Assembly: GCF_022374875.2 (NCBI RefSeq)
Contig: NZ_CP092427.2
Span: 682,001-746,000, forward strand
Length of the DNA stretch: 64,000 nucleotides
DNA from: Mycolicibacterium rufum
Lineage (GTDB): Bacteria > Actinomycetota > Actinomycetes > Mycobacteriales > Mycobacteriaceae
Direction of reading: 5' to 3'
Shown in pieces: positions 27,026-36,759 of this stretch. The position numbers and the translations under genes are program-made. Positions within the stretch are counted from its first letter, which is position 1; each line of letters begins with the position of its first letter. Below the pieces are notes generated by a model. That model saw only the letters and a list, made by a program, of their open reading frames with translations. It had not been told where the DNA came from and ran no database searches.

Positions 27026-27730
27026 ATGAGCGATGACAGCAGCGACAGCCCCACCGGCCAGGACTCCCCCGCCCGCCGCGACCGCGGCACGGGCCTGACC
27101 GAACGTCAGCGCACCATCCTCGAGGTCATCCGCGCCTCGGTCACCTCGCGCGGGTACCCGCCGAGCATCCGGGAGATCGGCGATGCCGTCGGGCTGACGT
27201 CGACCTCCTCGGTCGCCCACCAGCTCCGCACGCTGGAGCGCAAGGGCTACCTGCGTCGCGACCCCAACCGGCCCCGGGCCGTGGACGTGCGCGGCATCGA
27301 CGACGCCGTCACCCCGGCCGTCGCCACCGACGTCGCCGGCTCCGACGCGCTCCCCGAGCCGACGTTCGTGCCCGTCCTGGGCCGCATCGCCGCCGGTGGC
27401 CCGATCCTGGCCGAGGAGGCCGTGGAGGACGTGTTCCCGCTGCCGCGGGAACTCGTCGGCGAGGGCTCGCTGTTCCTGCTCAAGGTGGTCGGCGAATCAA
27501 TGATCGACGCCGCCATCTGCGACGGCGACTGGGTGGTGGTCCGTCAGCAGAACGTGGCGGACAACGGGGACATCGTGGCCGCGATGATCGACGGCGAGGC
27601 CACGGTGAAGACGTTCAAGCGGACCCGCGGGCAGGTCTGGCTGATGCCGCACAATCCCGCGTTCGATCCGATCCCCGGCAACGACGCCGCCGTGCTCGGC
27701 AAGGTCGTGACCGTCATCCGCAAGATCTGA
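27026..27730 (+). CDS. lexA: SOS response repressor LexA
   Basis: 234-residue LexA. Winged-helix DNA-binding domain at about 24-90 ([38 protein letters not shown]), then a linker and the S24 peptidase domain. The self-cleavage bond is Ala123-Gly124 in RIAAGGP, with catalytic Ser158 (GESM) and Lys195 (ATVKTFK). ATG 27026 is 7 bases after TACATT, consistent with a leaderless or very short leader transcript. It is followed by a strong bidirectional terminator. Confidence 0.96.
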   Translation: MSDDSSDSPTGQDSPARRDRGTGLTERQRTILEVIRASVTSRGYPPSIREIGDAVGLTSTSSVAHQLRTLERKGYLRRDPNRPRAVDVRGIDDAVTPAVATDVAGSDALPEPTFVPVLGRIAAGGPILAEEAVEDVFPLPRELVGEGSLFLLKVVGESMIDAAICDGDWVVVRQQNVADNGDIVAAMIDGEATVKTFKRTRGQVWLMPHNPAFDPIPGNDAAVLGKVVTVIRKI

Positions 27731-27736
27731 CGGCCA

Positions 27737-27766
27737 GTCCGCGGCAGCCGGTCAGCTGCCGCGGAC
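27737..27766. terminator. Bidirectional terminator hairpin between lexA and the LGFP protein gene
   Basis: GTCCGCGGCAGC, loop CGGTCA, and the exact complement form a 12-bp perfect stem. It starts 6 bases after the lexA stop, and the stop codon of the opposing gene (27752-27754) lies inside its loop and arm. It can serve both convergent transcripts. Confidence 0.75.
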
Positions 27767-29800
27767 GAACCCGTTGGTGCGCGCGATCTCCTCGGTGGCG
27801 AACCAGATCTGGGCCGGGGCCTCGGCGTAGTCAGCGCTGCCCGGGGTCCAGTACAGACCGGACCGGGTGTCGGCCTTCACGGGATAACCGTCGGGCGCCT
27901 CGTCGGAGTCGTCGAGAGGCAGGTGCAGCGCGGTGCCCATGGGCGCCGGCTCGTCGATGTCGATCCGGGCGTGCCTGCCGGTGTCGGTGACGGCGTCGCG
28001 GTGGAACAGCGGCACCGGCTCGGGCTCGGGCTCTGTTTCGGGCTCTGGCTCTGGTTCGGGCTCCACGACCGTCGGCCCGGGCTCACGATCGGCGTCGGCG
28101 TCCACCTCGGACGGTGCGTCCACCGCGGCCACCTCGATCGGGGTCGGAACGCGCGTCGGCGCGGTGTCGACGGCATCGGGGTCGTCCTGCTCGACGTAGG
28201 ACGGCACATCGGCGTGCTCCTGCGACGGCTCCGAGGCGCCCCAAAAGCTGACCCGGCCCGGGTCGTAACCCTCCGGCGGGCTGGTCGGTGTCGGCGGGAC
28301 CGTCGACCCCAGCGAGCCGAGGCCCTCCCGCGCGTAGCGGTCACCGAACAGCGCATCCTCGCGGCCGTCGTCGCCTGCGGTGGGTTCTGTCCCGTAGTCA
28401 TGGTCGCCCGCGTCGACGGCCGGCGGGCGGAACAGGTCGTCGTCGCCGCCGCGGCGCCGATTGCGCGCCACGGCCAGGCCCACCACACCCAGGACGAGCA
28501 GAACCGGCACGATCGCCAGCAGCCACCACCACGTCCACCGGAATCCGTCGCTCGTGCCGTTGCCTGCCGCCTGCGACGAGGGCGTGGCCTGCGGCGCCTG
28601 CTGCCCCGGGACCTCGAGCCCGACCAGTTGCGGTGCGAGGTTCCCCGGTTCGGTGGTGAACTTCTTGGTCGACGTGTCGTAGGTGAGCGCTCCCCCGCTG
28701 AACTTCTGGGTGATGACGTCGCCGTTCTGACTCTGGTCGGACACGGGGGCGCCGAGGGCGCCGGTGGCTCCGCCGAGCTTCTCCCAGGCCGCGTTCATCG
28801 CACCGCGCACGATGACCGCGCCGTAGTCGGGGGTCCAGAAGATCACCGGCTTGTCCGCAGCGGCGAAGCTGCTCATCCGGCTGGCCGGCGCGACACCGCC
28901 GTCGACCTCGCCGGTGATCGGGAATCCGAGGTCGCCTTCGGGACCGCCGACGCTCTCGTACTTGGCCAGCACCTGTCCGGTGACGACGTTCGCGCCGGTG
29001 TCCGGGCTGTAGAAGATCTTGCCGTTGACGAAGTCCTGGCCCATCCCGTCGGCGCCGATCTTGTACGGCTCGCCGTCGCTGGCGCCCAGCGGACCCAACG
29101 GTCCGCCCGCCGCGCGGCGGGCGGCGTTGATCGCCGCGACCGGATCCTCCGGGATCGACAGATCGCCCAACTGGTCGGCCAGCTCCGGCGGGTCGGTGGT
29201 GAACTTCTTGGTCCGGGCGTCGTAGGACACCTGACCGCCGGTGAACCTCTGCGACACCACCGCACCGTCGTAGGTCTCGTCCTCGCTGGGGACGCCGAGC
29301 ACCGCGGAGGATCCGCCGAGCTTGTCCCAGGCCGCGTTGATCGGACCGCGCACCACCCGGGCGCCGGTGTCGGGCGTCCAGAAGATCACCGGGTTGTCCG
29401 GCGCACTGAACGTGCTATTGCGGCTGTCGGGCGCGCGGCCGGGGCCCTCGTCGATCGTCGGGAAGCCCAGGTCGCTGTCCGCGGGCCCACCCAGCGACTC
29501 GTACTTCTCCAGGATCGCGCCCTGCATGAGATGCGCGCCGGTGGCCGGGGTGAAGAACACCTTGCCCGAGGCGAAGTTCTGGGCGAATCCCGTCCCGATC
29601 GGGTAGACGTCGCCCGACGGCGGGCCCAGCGGGCCGGTGTCACCGCCGCTGGCCTGCCAGGCCGCGGTGATGGCGTTGCCCGCATCGACATCGGGCTGAG
29701 CGGCGGCGACCGGTGAGAGCAGGAGCGCGGTGGCGACCCCCAGCAGTCCGATGGCCCATCGACCGGCTCCACGTCGGCGCAGCATCGGCTGCCGGATCAT
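27752..29800 (-). CDS. Membrane-anchored LGFP-repeat protein (Rv2721c-like)
   Basis: 682-residue envelope protein. A signal sequence (WAIGLLGVATALLLSPVAAA) precedes two homologous blocks of about 180 residues, each with LGFP-type repeats (DLGFPTIDE, DLGFPITGE, GPLGPPSGD) and matching phrases such as QDFVNGKIFYSPDTGANVV. A transmembrane helix follows at about 420-445 (WWWLLAIVPVLLVLGVVGLA), then NRRR and a 230-residue acidic tail with an EPEPEPE run, predicted cytosolic. LGFP repeats are known in cell-wall-bound proteins of mycolate bacteria. Start ATG 29800 has GGGAGG five bases upstream. Confidence 0.85.
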   Translation of the reverse strand: MIRQPMLRRRGAGRWAIGLLGVATALLLSPVAAAQPDVDAGNAITAAWQASGGDTGPLGPPSGDVYPIGTGFAQNFASGKVFFTPATGAHLMQGAILEKYESLGGPADSDLGFPTIDEGPGRAPDSRNSTFSAPDNPVIFWTPDTGARVVRGPINAAWDKLGGSSAVLGVPSEDETYDGAVVSQRFTGGQVSYDARTKKFTTDPPELADQLGDLSIPEDPVAAINAARRAAGGPLGPLGASDGEPYKIGADGMGQDFVNGKIFYSPDTGANVVTGQVLAKYESVGGPEGDLGFPITGEVDGGVAPASRMSSFAAADKPVIFWTPDYGAVIVRGAMNAAWEKLGGATGALGAPVSDQSQNGDVITQKFSGGALTYDTSTKKFTTEPGNLAPQLVGLEVPGQQAPQATPSSQAAGNGTSDGFRWTWWWLLAIVPVLLVLGVVGLAVARNRRRGGDDDLFRPPAVDAGDHDYGTEPTAGDDGREDALFGDRYAREGLGSLGSTVPPTPTSPPEGYDPGRVSFWGASEPSQEHADVPSYVEQDDPDAVDTAPTRVPTPIEVAAVDAPSEVDADADREPGPTVVEPEPEPEPETEPEPEPVPLFHRDAVTDTGRHARIDIDEPAPMGTALHLPLDDSDEAPDGYPVKADTRSGLYWTPGSADYAEAPAQIWFATEEIARTNGFVRGS

Positions 29801-29955
29801 GCATCCTCCCCGCGGTCGGCGACTCGGTCGCTGAAAAGGTTCAGCGAAAATTACCGCGTGCGTTCACTCTGCGTCAGCGGACGACGATTACCAAGGCACC
29901 TCGCCGAGCAACGCAAGAATATGCAGAGGTGCCCGAACACCCGTCGCGGGCCGAA

Positions 29956-31125
29956 CTAGACACCGAGGCTGCGCCCGATGATCTCCTTCATGATCTCGGT
30001 GGTGCCGCCGTAGATGGTCTGCACCCGCGCATCGAGGTACGCGCGGGCGACGTCGTACTCGCGCATGTAGCCGTACCCGCCGTGCAGCTGCAGGCAGCGG
30101 TCGATCAGGTGCACCTGCTTCTCGGTGGAGTACCACTTGGCCATCGCGGCCTGCTCCACGGTGAGCTTCTCGTCGAGGTGCAGCCGGATGAACTCGTCGA
30201 CCATCATCCGCACCACGGTCGCCTCGGTCGACAACTCGGCCAGCAGGAAGCGGCTGTTCTGCTGGCTGCCGATCGGCTTGCCGAAGGCCTTGCGCTCCTT
30301 GGTGTACTGCAGCGTCCCGTCCAGCACGGCCTCCATGGCCGCCGCCGCCATGATCGCGATGCTGATGCGCTCCTGAGGCAGGTTCTGCATCAGGTAGATG
30401 AAGCCCTGCCCCTCCTCGCCGAGCAGGTTCTCCACCGGCACCTTGACGTCGGTGAACGACAGCTCGGCGGTGTCCTGCGCGTCCAGGCCGACCTTGTCGA
30501 GCTTGCGGCCGCGCTCGAAGCCCTCCATGCCGCGCTCCACCACGAGCAGCGAGAAGCCCAGCGCACCCTTGTCCGGGTCGGTCTGGGCCACCACGATCAC
30601 CAGGTCGGAGAGGATCCCGTTGGTGATGAAGGTCTTGGAGCCGTTGAGGATGTAGTGGTCGCCGTCGCGGACCGCGCGGGTCTTGATGCCCTGCAGGTCG
30701 CTGCCGGTGCCGGGTTCGGTCATCGCGATGGCGCTGATGTACTCGCCGGTGCAGAACTTGGGCAGCCAGCGCTGCTTCTGCTCCTCGGTGGTCAGGCGGA
30801 TGAGGTACGGCGCGACGACGTCGTTGTGCAGGCTGAAGCCCAGACCGCTGTAGCGGCCCGCGGTGACCTCTTCGGTGATCACGGTGTTGTAGCGGAAGTC
30901 CGACACCCCGCCGCCGCCGTACTCCTCCGGCACCGCCACGCCCAGGAAGCCCTGCTTGCCGGCTTCCAGCCAGACCCCGCGGTCGACGAGTTTGTCGGCC
31001 TCCCACTGCTCGTGGAACGGCGCGACGTGGCGCTCGAGGAAGCTGCGAAACGAGTCCCGGAACATCTCGTGCTCGGGTTCGAACAGCGTGCGCTCGTAGG
31101 CGATGACGGATGTGGGGGTGCCCAT
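29956..31125 (-). CDS. fadE20: Acyl-CoA dehydrogenase FadE20
   Basis: 389-residue FAD acyl-CoA dehydrogenase for the first step of beta-oxidation or a related CoA thioester oxidation. Signatures: AMTEPGTGSDLQGIKT, SKTFITNGILSDLVIVV, QLHGGYGYMREYDVARAYLD and QTIYGGTTEIMKEII, whose Glu377 is in the position used as catalytic base by several members. By gene order it equals Rv2724c. ATG 31125 is preceded by GAGGATC. It is divergent from a molybdopterin oxidoreductase, with a palindrome between them. Confidence 0.92.
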   Translation of the reverse strand: MGTPTSVIAYERTLFEPEHEMFRDSFRSFLERHVAPFHEQWEADKLVDRGVWLEAGKQGFLGVAVPEEYGGGGVSDFRYNTVITEEVTAGRYSGLGFSLHNDVVAPYLIRLTTEEQKQRWLPKFCTGEYISAIAMTEPGTGSDLQGIKTRAVRDGDHYILNGSKTFITNGILSDLVIVVAQTDPDKGALGFSLLVVERGMEGFERGRKLDKVGLDAQDTAELSFTDVKVPVENLLGEEGQGFIYLMQNLPQERISIAIMAAAAMEAVLDGTLQYTKERKAFGKPIGSQQNSRFLLAELSTEATVVRMMVDEFIRLHLDEKLTVEQAAMAKWYSTEKQVHLIDRCLQLHGGYGYMREYDVARAYLDARVQTIYGGTTEIMKEIIGRSLGV

Positions 31126-31175
31126 GGGGATCCTCGCGTCGGTGGTCGGTGACAGTTGCCGCCAAGGTACCCCAT

Positions 31176-31191
31176 CCAACCGGATGGTTGG
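31176..31191. promoter_or_regulatory. Palindromic operator between fadE20 and the molybdo-oxidoreductase gene
   Basis: CCAACCGGATGGTTGG is a perfect 6-4-6 inverted repeat, overlapping a second one (CCATCCAACCGGATGG). It lies in the 103-bp divergent region, 51 bp from the fadE20 start and 38 bp from the other start, and looks like a TetR-type operator. The regulator is not encoded nearby. Confidence 0.55.
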
Positions 31192-31228
31192 TCGGGCGCA
31201 CGCGGCCCAGGGCCCTAGACTCATCGGA

Positions 31229-33508
31229 ATGGGCACCAGCCTCACCCACTGGGGTGCCTTCACCGCCACCGTCGAGGGTGGCGACATCGCCTCGGTCGCC
31301 CCGTTTCCCGGCGACACCGACCCGTCGCCCGCGCTCGGCAATCTGCCCGGTTCCGTCCGCCACGTCACGCGAGTCACCGGCCCGGCCGTGCGGCGTGGCT
31401 GGCTCGACGACGGGCCCGGGCGCACCGAGCGCCGCGGCGCCGACGACTTCGTGGCCGTCACGTGGGAGGAGCTCACCGATCTCCTGGCCGGTGAGTTGCG
31501 CCGGGTGATCGACCGCCACGGCAACGAGGCCGTCTACGGCGGCTCATACGGCTGGTCGAGCGCGGGCCGCTTCCATCACGCCCAGAGCCAGGTGCACCGC
31601 TTCCTCAATTGCCTTGGCGGCTATACCTTCTCGCGGCACTCCTACAGCCTGGGCGCGACCGGGGTGATCATGCCGCGGGTGGTCGGTACGCACGACGACC
31701 TGTTCAAGCGGTCCACGCAGTGGGACGTCGTCGTCGCGCACACCGATCTGCTGGTGTGCTTCGGCGGGCTGGCGCTGAAGAACACCGGCGTCAACCACGG
31801 CGGAACCACCGCGCATCCGGCCCGCGATGCGCTGCACCGCTTCCGGGAGCGGGGCGGGCGGATCGTGTCGTTCTCCCCGCTGCGCGACGACGTCGACGGC
31901 GCGTGCGAGTGGCATGCGGCGGTGCCCGGCACCGACGTCGCGATCATGCTGGGGCTGGCCCATGTGCTGGCCACCGAGTCGCTCGTCGACCGCGAGTTCC
32001 TCGCGCGGTACTGCACCGGATACGACCGTTTCGAGCGCTACCTGCTGGGCACCGACGACGGCGTGCCGAAGTCGGCGCAGTGGGCGGCCGAGCGGAGCGG
32101 GCTGCACGCCGACGACCTGACGGCGCTGGCACGCCGGATGGCGGCGAACCGGACGATCGTCACCGTCAGTTGGTCCTTGCAGCGCACCAGGTTCGGCGAG
32201 CAGGCGCCCTGGATGGGGGTGACGCTCGCGGCGATGCTCGGCCAGATCGGGCTGCCCGGCGGGGGATTCGGGCACGGCTACGGATCGATGAACGAGCCGG
32301 GCCTGCCGCCGCTGCGCTGCTCCCTGCCCCGGTTGCCCCAGGGCCTCAACCCGGTCCGGTCCTTCATCCCCGTGGCGGCGGTCAGCGACATGCTGCTCCA
32401 TCCCGGAGAACCGTTCGACTACAACGGGTTACGTCTCACCTATCCCGACATCCGGCTCGTCTACTGGGCCGGCGGCAACCCGTTCCACCACCACCAGAAC
32501 ATCCCGCGGCTGCGCCGGGCGCTCGCGCGGCCCGACACCGTCGTGGTGCACGATCCGTACTGGACCCCGATGGCCCGGCACGCCGACATCGTCGTGCCGT
32601 CGACGACGTTCGCCGAACGCGACGACTTCTCGGGCTCGCGCAACGATCCGCTGCTGATGGCGATGCCGAAGCTGGCCGAGCCGTACGCGCAGTCACGCGA
32701 CGACTACGACACGTTCGCCGCGCTGGCGCGCGCCCTCGGTGTCGAGGAGGCGTTCACCGAGGGCCGTTCCTCCCAGCAGTGGCTGCGCCATCTGTACGAC
32801 ACCTGGGCGCAGACGCTGGATTTCGCGGTCCCGACCTTCGACCGCTTCTGGCGCGACGGCGCGGTGCGGTTGCCCGTCGAGGACGGACTGACCCTGTTCG
32901 CGGATTTCCGCGAAGATCCCGTGCAGCACCGGCTCGGCACCCGCAGTGGCCTGATCGAGATCTTCAGCGCCGACATCGACGGTTTCGGCTATCCCGACTG
33001 TGCAGGCCACCCACGCTGGTTCGAACCGACCGAGTGGCTGGGCGGGGACCGCGCACAGCGCTACCCGCTGCACCTGATCGCCAATCAGCCGGCGGCCCGG
33101 CTGCACAGCCAGCTCGACGGCGGAGCGGTCAGCCAGAAGTCGAAAGTGGCCGGCCGCGAACCGATCCGGATGCATCCGTCCGACGCGCAGGAGCGGGGCC
33201 TCGACGCCGGTGACGTGGTGCGGGTGTTCAACGACCGGGGCGCCTGCCTGGCCGGGGTGGTACTCGACACCGGTGTGCGCGTTCGGGTCGTTCAACTGTC
33301 CACCGGGGCGTGGTACGACCCGGCCGATCCGGCCGACACCGAAGCGCTGTGCGTGCACGGCAACCCGAATGTCCTCACCGACGATGTCGGGACGTCCTCG
33401 CTGGCGCGCGGCTGCAGCGGGGCGCACGCCCTCGTCGAGGTCGAGAAGTACACCGCGACACCGCCGCCGGTGCGCGCGCACCGGCCGCCGCGGATCGTCA
33501 GTAGGTAG
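31229..33508 (+). CDS. Molybdopterin oxidoreductase, BisC/DMSO reductase type
   Basis: 759-residue molybdenum enzyme of the DMSO reductase family, closest in layout to biotin/methionine sulfoxide reductases and TMAO reductases. YGGSYGWSSAGRFHHAQSQV and SRHSYSLGATGVIMPRVVG are typical, the latter with the Ser that ligates Mo. No N-terminal [4Fe-4S] Cys motif and no Tat signal are present, so it is probably cytosolic. The C-terminal cofactor-binding domain begins near LIANQPAARLHSQLD. ATG 31229 is 7 bases after TAGACT, a leaderless pattern. The end overlaps hflX by 11 bases. Likely role: repair of oxidised methionine or biotin, or S-/N-oxide reduction. Confidence 0.87.
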   Translation: MGTSLTHWGAFTATVEGGDIASVAPFPGDTDPSPALGNLPGSVRHVTRVTGPAVRRGWLDDGPGRTERRGADDFVAVTWEELTDLLAGELRRVIDRHGNEAVYGGSYGWSSAGRFHHAQSQVHRFLNCLGGYTFSRHSYSLGATGVIMPRVVGTHDDLFKRSTQWDVVVAHTDLLVCFGGLALKNTGVNHGGTTAHPARDALHRFRERGGRIVSFSPLRDDVDGACEWHAAVPGTDVAIMLGLAHVLATESLVDREFLARYCTGYDRFERYLLGTDDGVPKSAQWAAERSGLHADDLTALARRMAANRTIVTVSWSLQRTRFGEQAPWMGVTLAAMLGQIGLPGGGFGHGYGSMNEPGLPPLRCSLPRLPQGLNPVRSFIPVAAVSDMLLHPGEPFDYNGLRLTYPDIRLVYWAGGNPFHHHQNIPRLRRALARPDTVVVHDPYWTPMARHADIVVPSTTFAERDDFSGSRNDPLLMAMPKLAEPYAQSRDDYDTFAALARALGVEEAFTEGRSSQQWLRHLYDTWAQTLDFAVPTFDRFWRDGAVRLPVEDGLTLFADFREDPVQHRLGTRSGLIEIFSADIDGFGYPDCAGHPRWFEPTEWLGGDRAQRYPLHLIANQPAARLHSQLDGGAVSQKSKVAGREPIRMHPSDAQERGLDAGDVVRVFNDRGACLAGVVLDTGVRVRVVQLSTGAWYDPADPADTEALCVHGNPNVLTDDVGTSSLARGCSGAHALVEVEKYTATPPPVRAHRPPRIVSR

Positions 33509-34946
33509 CGAATTCGTCCAGGCCGGCGGCCAGGGCGACCGGCACCCGTGCCTTGATGCGGGTGCCGCGCTCGGTGTGTTCGGTGGCGTCCACCCGGCCC
33601 TCGGAGTGCACCCGGGCGACCAGATCGCCACGGTCGTAAGGGATCGTCACGTCGACGCCTGCGTCGGTGGGCACCACGAGCTCGGCCATCCGGGCGCGCA
33701 GCCGGTCCAGGCCGTCGCCGGTGTGCGCGGACACGAACACCGCATCGGGCAGCGCCCGTCGCAGCGTGGCCAGGGTCAGCCCGCTCGCCGCGTCGGTCTT
33801 GTTGACCACCAGCAGTTCGGTCGGCGCGGCGATGCCGTACTCGGCGACCACGTCGTTGATGACCTGCCGGACGGCGTTGATCTGCCCCAGCGGGTTCACG
33901 TCGGATCCGTCCACGACGTGCACCAGCAGGTCGGCGTCGACGACCTCTTCCAGCGTCGACCGGAAGGCTTCGACGAGCTGGGTGGGCAGGTGCCGCACGA
34001 AACCGACGGTGTCGGTCAGCACGAACGGCCGGCCGTCGTCGAGTTGTCCACGGCGCGTTGTGGGTTCGAGCGTGGCGAACAATGCGTTCTCGACCAGCAC
34101 GCCCGCCCCGGTGAGCGCGTTGAGCAGACTGGACTTGCCGGCGTTGGTGTAGCCGACGATCGCGACCGACGGCATCTCGCTGCGGCGGCGTCCGCTGCGC
34201 TGGGTGTCGCGGATCTTCTTCATGTCTTTGATGTCGCGCCGCAGCTTCGACATCCGCTCCCGGATCCGCCGCCGGTCGGTCTCGATCTTCGTCTCACCGG
34301 GCCCGCGGGTGCCGACCCCGCCGCCGGCGCCGCCCGCGCGGCCGCCGGCCTGCCGGGACATCGACTCACCCCAGCCGCGCAGCCGGGGCAGCATGTACTC
34401 CATCTGGGCCAGCGTGACCTGCGCCTTGCCCTCACGGCTGGTGGCGTGCTGGGCGAAGATGTCGAGGATCAGCGCGGTGCGGTCGATCACCTTGACCTTG
34501 ACGACCTTCTCCAGCGCGTTGAGCTGCGCAGGGCTGAGCTCGCCGTCGCAGATCACGGTGTCGGCGCCGGTGGCCAGCACGACCTCGCGCAGCTCGGCGG
34601 CCTTGCCGGAGCCGATGTAGGTGGCCGGATCGGGCTTGTCGCGGCGCTGGATCACACCCTCGAGCACCTCGGAGCCGGCGGTCTCGGCGAGGGCGGCCAG
34701 TTCGGCCAGGCTCGCATCGGCGTCGGCCGCCGAGCCCTCGGTCCAGACCCCGACCAGCACCACGCGTTCGAGGCGCAGCTGGCGGTACTCGACCTCGGAG
34801 ATGTCGGTCAGTTCGGTGGACAGCCCCGCGACGCGGCGCAGCGCCGTGCGGTCGTCGAGCGCGAGTTCGCCCGCGCTGGGGGTGTCGTTGAGGAATTCGG
34901 GATACGTCATAGGCGAACCAAGGTTCGCACGGAGATCACTTTTCAT
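33498..34946 (-). CDS. hflX: Ribosome-associated GTPase HflX
   Basis: 482-residue GTPase that binds and splits stalled 70S ribosomes in other bacteria. The HflX N-terminal domain includes DPATYIGSGKAAELR and TLAQMEYMLPRLRGWGESMS; a glycine-rich linker (GGRAGGAGGGVGTRGPGETK) follows, then a coiled coil, then the G domain: G1 GYTNAGKSS, G3 DTVGF, G4 NKTD, G5 SAHTG. Start ATG 34946 leaves 9 bp after dapF; ATG 34910 (MTYPEF) is an alternative. It closes the miaA-dapF-hflX run. The mycobacterial protein is linked to macrolide tolerance. Confidence 0.92.
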   Translation of the reverse strand: MKSDLRANLGSPMTYPEFLNDTPSAGELALDDRTALRRVAGLSTELTDISEVEYRQLRLERVVLVGVWTEGSAADADASLAELAALAETAGSEVLEGVIQRRDKPDPATYIGSGKAAELREVVLATGADTVICDGELSPAQLNALEKVVKVKVIDRTALILDIFAQHATSREGKAQVTLAQMEYMLPRLRGWGESMSRQAGGRAGGAGGGVGTRGPGETKIETDRRRIRERMSKLRRDIKDMKKIRDTQRSGRRRSEMPSVAIVGYTNAGKSSLLNALTGAGVLVENALFATLEPTTRRGQLDDGRPFVLTDTVGFVRHLPTQLVEAFRSTLEEVVDADLLVHVVDGSDVNPLGQINAVRQVINDVVAEYGIAAPTELLVVNKTDAASGLTLATLRRALPDAVFVSAHTGDGLDRLRARMAELVVPTDAGVDVTIPYDRGDLVARVHSEGRVDATEHTERGTRIKARVPVALAAGLDEFATY

Positions 34947-34955
34947 GCACCCCGT

Positions 34956-35828
34956 TTAACGTCCGCACGCTGCCCACCATTCCTCGGAGAGCTCGCCCTC
35001 GGCCACCAGAACCGACGGTCCGCGCAGGTAGCTGGTCGCGTCGGTGATCGTGACGACGACCTCGCCGCCGGGGATCCGCACGGTCAGCGCGCCGGTGTCC
35101 GCACCCTGGTGGGCCAGCGCCGCGACGGCCGCGGCGACGGTGCCGGTACCGCAGGACCGTGTCTCCCCCACGCCCCGCTCGTGCACCCGCATCGACACCG
35201 CACCGTCGGCGGGGGCGGTCAACACCTCGACATTGACCCCCTCGGGGAACTGGGCGGTGTCGAACGCCACGGGTGCGGCGACGTCGAGAGCGGCCAGTGC
35301 CGCGGCGTTCAGCGCCGGGTCGACGCAGGCCAGGTGCGGGTTGCCGACGTCGACGGCCAGGCCGGTGAACCGGTGCCCGCCCACGGTCGCCGCACCCGAT
35401 CCGGTCACGTTGGCCTTGCCCATCTCCACGGTCACGTCGGCGCGCACCGCGTCGGCGGCGTGCAGCACCACCGGCCGCGGCCCGGCCAGCGAGCCGACCA
35501 CGAACTCGGTCCGGGTCTCCAGTCCACTGGCCCGCAGGTAGTGCGCGAACACCCGCACCCCGTTGCCGCACATCTGGGCCAGCGAGCCGTCGGCGTTGCG
35601 GTAGTCCATGTACCAGTCGTCGGCCGCGAGGCCTTCGGGCAGCCGCTCGAACACCCCGGCCGCACGGGCCGCACCCGCGGTGGTCACCCGCAGCACCCCG
35701 TCGGCGCCCAGACCCTGCCTGCGGTCGCACAGCGCGGCCACCGCGGCCGGCGCCAGCGTCAGCCGGGCGTCCACGTCGGGCAGCACGACGAAGTCGTTCT
35801 GCGTCCCGTGGCCTTTGGCGAACCTCAC
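34956..35828 (-). CDS. dapF: Diaminopimelate epimerase
   Basis: 290-residue cofactor-independent epimerase converting LL- to meso-diaminopimelate for lysine and peptidoglycan. The two catalytic cysteines are Cys87 (MCGNG) and Cys226 (SCGTGT), the positions used in M. tuberculosis. NDFVVLPD and GNPHLACVD are further signatures. GTG 35828 is the start; miaA ends 4 bp upstream, so the genes are co-transcribed. Confidence 0.95.
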   Translation of the reverse strand: MRFAKGHGTQNDFVVLPDVDARLTLAPAAVAALCDRRQGLGADGVLRVTTAGAARAAGVFERLPEGLAADDWYMDYRNADGSLAQMCGNGVRVFAHYLRASGLETRTEFVVGSLAGPRPVVLHAADAVRADVTVEMGKANVTGSGAATVGGHRFTGLAVDVGNPHLACVDPALNAAALAALDVAAPVAFDTAQFPEGVNVEVLTAPADGAVSMRVHERGVGETRSCGTGTVAAAVAALAHQGADTGALTVRIPGGEVVVTITDATSYLRGPSVLVAEGELSEEWWAACGR

Positions 35829-35832
35829 CAGG

Positions 35833-36759
35833 TCAGGATACGTCGCGCCAGATCCGAACGACCGTGTCGGCGTTACCGGCCGCGGCGCCGTCGAGCCAGG
35901 TGATGCGGTGGTCGCGACGGAACCAGGAACGCTGCCGACGGACGTAGCGACGGGTGCCGACGAAGGTCGGCTCCCGGGCGGCGCTGCCGTCCCCGCCGGC
36001 GTCCAGGTCGGCCAGCACCTGCGCGTAGCCGAGCGCCCGCGCCGCGGTGACCCCGTCCCGCAGACCGCGGCTCTGCAGCTCGATCACCTCGTCGACCAGT
36101 CCGGCGTCGAACATGGTGTCCGTCCGGCGCGCCAGCCGCTCGTCGAGAAGGTCAGTGGGCCAGTCCAATCCGATGATCGCGGTGTTCCAGCGGGGCGTTC
36201 CGATGGTCGGCGCCGACGCGGCGAACGGCCGGCCGGTCAGTTCGACCACCTCCAGCGCCCGCACGATGCGCCGACCGTCGGTGGGCAGAATGGATGCGGC
36301 GGCGGCCGGATCCACCCGCTCGAGGTCCCGGTGCAGTGCGGCGACGCCGACCTCGGCGAGCCGGGCCTCCCAGCGGGCCCGCACCGCCGGGTCGGTGGCG
36401 GGGAACGACCACTGGTCGAGCAGCGACTGGATGTAGAGCATCGATCCGCCGACGATGACGGGCACCGCGCCGCGAGCCGCGATCGCCTCGACGTCGGCGG
36501 CAGCGGCCTCCTGATAGCGGGCGACGGTCGCGGTCTCGGTGACGTCGAGGACGTCGAGCTGGTGGTGCGGGATCCCTCGCCGCTCGGCGATGCCGAGCTT
36601 CGCGGTGCCGATGTCCATGCCGCGGTAGAGCTGCATCGCGTCGGCGTTGACGACTTCGGCCGACCTCTCCGCGGCCAGCAGGTCCGCGACGGCCAGCGCC
36701 AGCTCCGACTTGCCGGTTCCGGTCGGGCCGATGATGGCCAGCGGGCGCACCGCCGTCAC
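35833..36759 (-). CDS. miaA: tRNA dimethylallyltransferase
   Basis: 308-residue enzyme adding a dimethylallyl group to A37 of tRNAs reading UNN codons. The P-loop GPTGTGKSE is at residues 11-19; [15 protein letters not shown] and the tRNA-binding/C-terminal parts ([21 protein letters not shown]) are typical. GTG 36759 overlaps the stop of the upstream gene as GTGA, indicating coupling. MiaB, which methylthiolates the same base, is encoded 4 kb upstream on the same strand. Confidence 0.95.
   Translation of the reverse strand: MTAVRPLAIIGPTGTGKSELALAVADLLAAERSAEVVNADAMQLYRGMDIGTAKLGIAERRGIPHHQLDVLDVTETATVARYQEAAAADVEAIAARGAVPVIVGGSMLYIQSLLDQWSFPATDPAVRARWEARLAEVGVAALHRDLERVDPAAAASILPTDGRRIVRALEVVELTGRPFAASAPTIGTPRWNTAIIGLDWPTDLLDERLARRTDTMFDAGLVDEVIELQSRGLRDGVTAARALGYAQVLADLDAGGDGSAAREPTFVGTRRYVRRQRSWFRRDHRITWLDGAAAGNADTVVRIWRDVS

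Noticed and set aside
33210..35903. Long plus-strand open frame opposite hflX and dapF
   Set aside because: Antisense shadow of two well-identified genes; composition is biased and no domain is visible.
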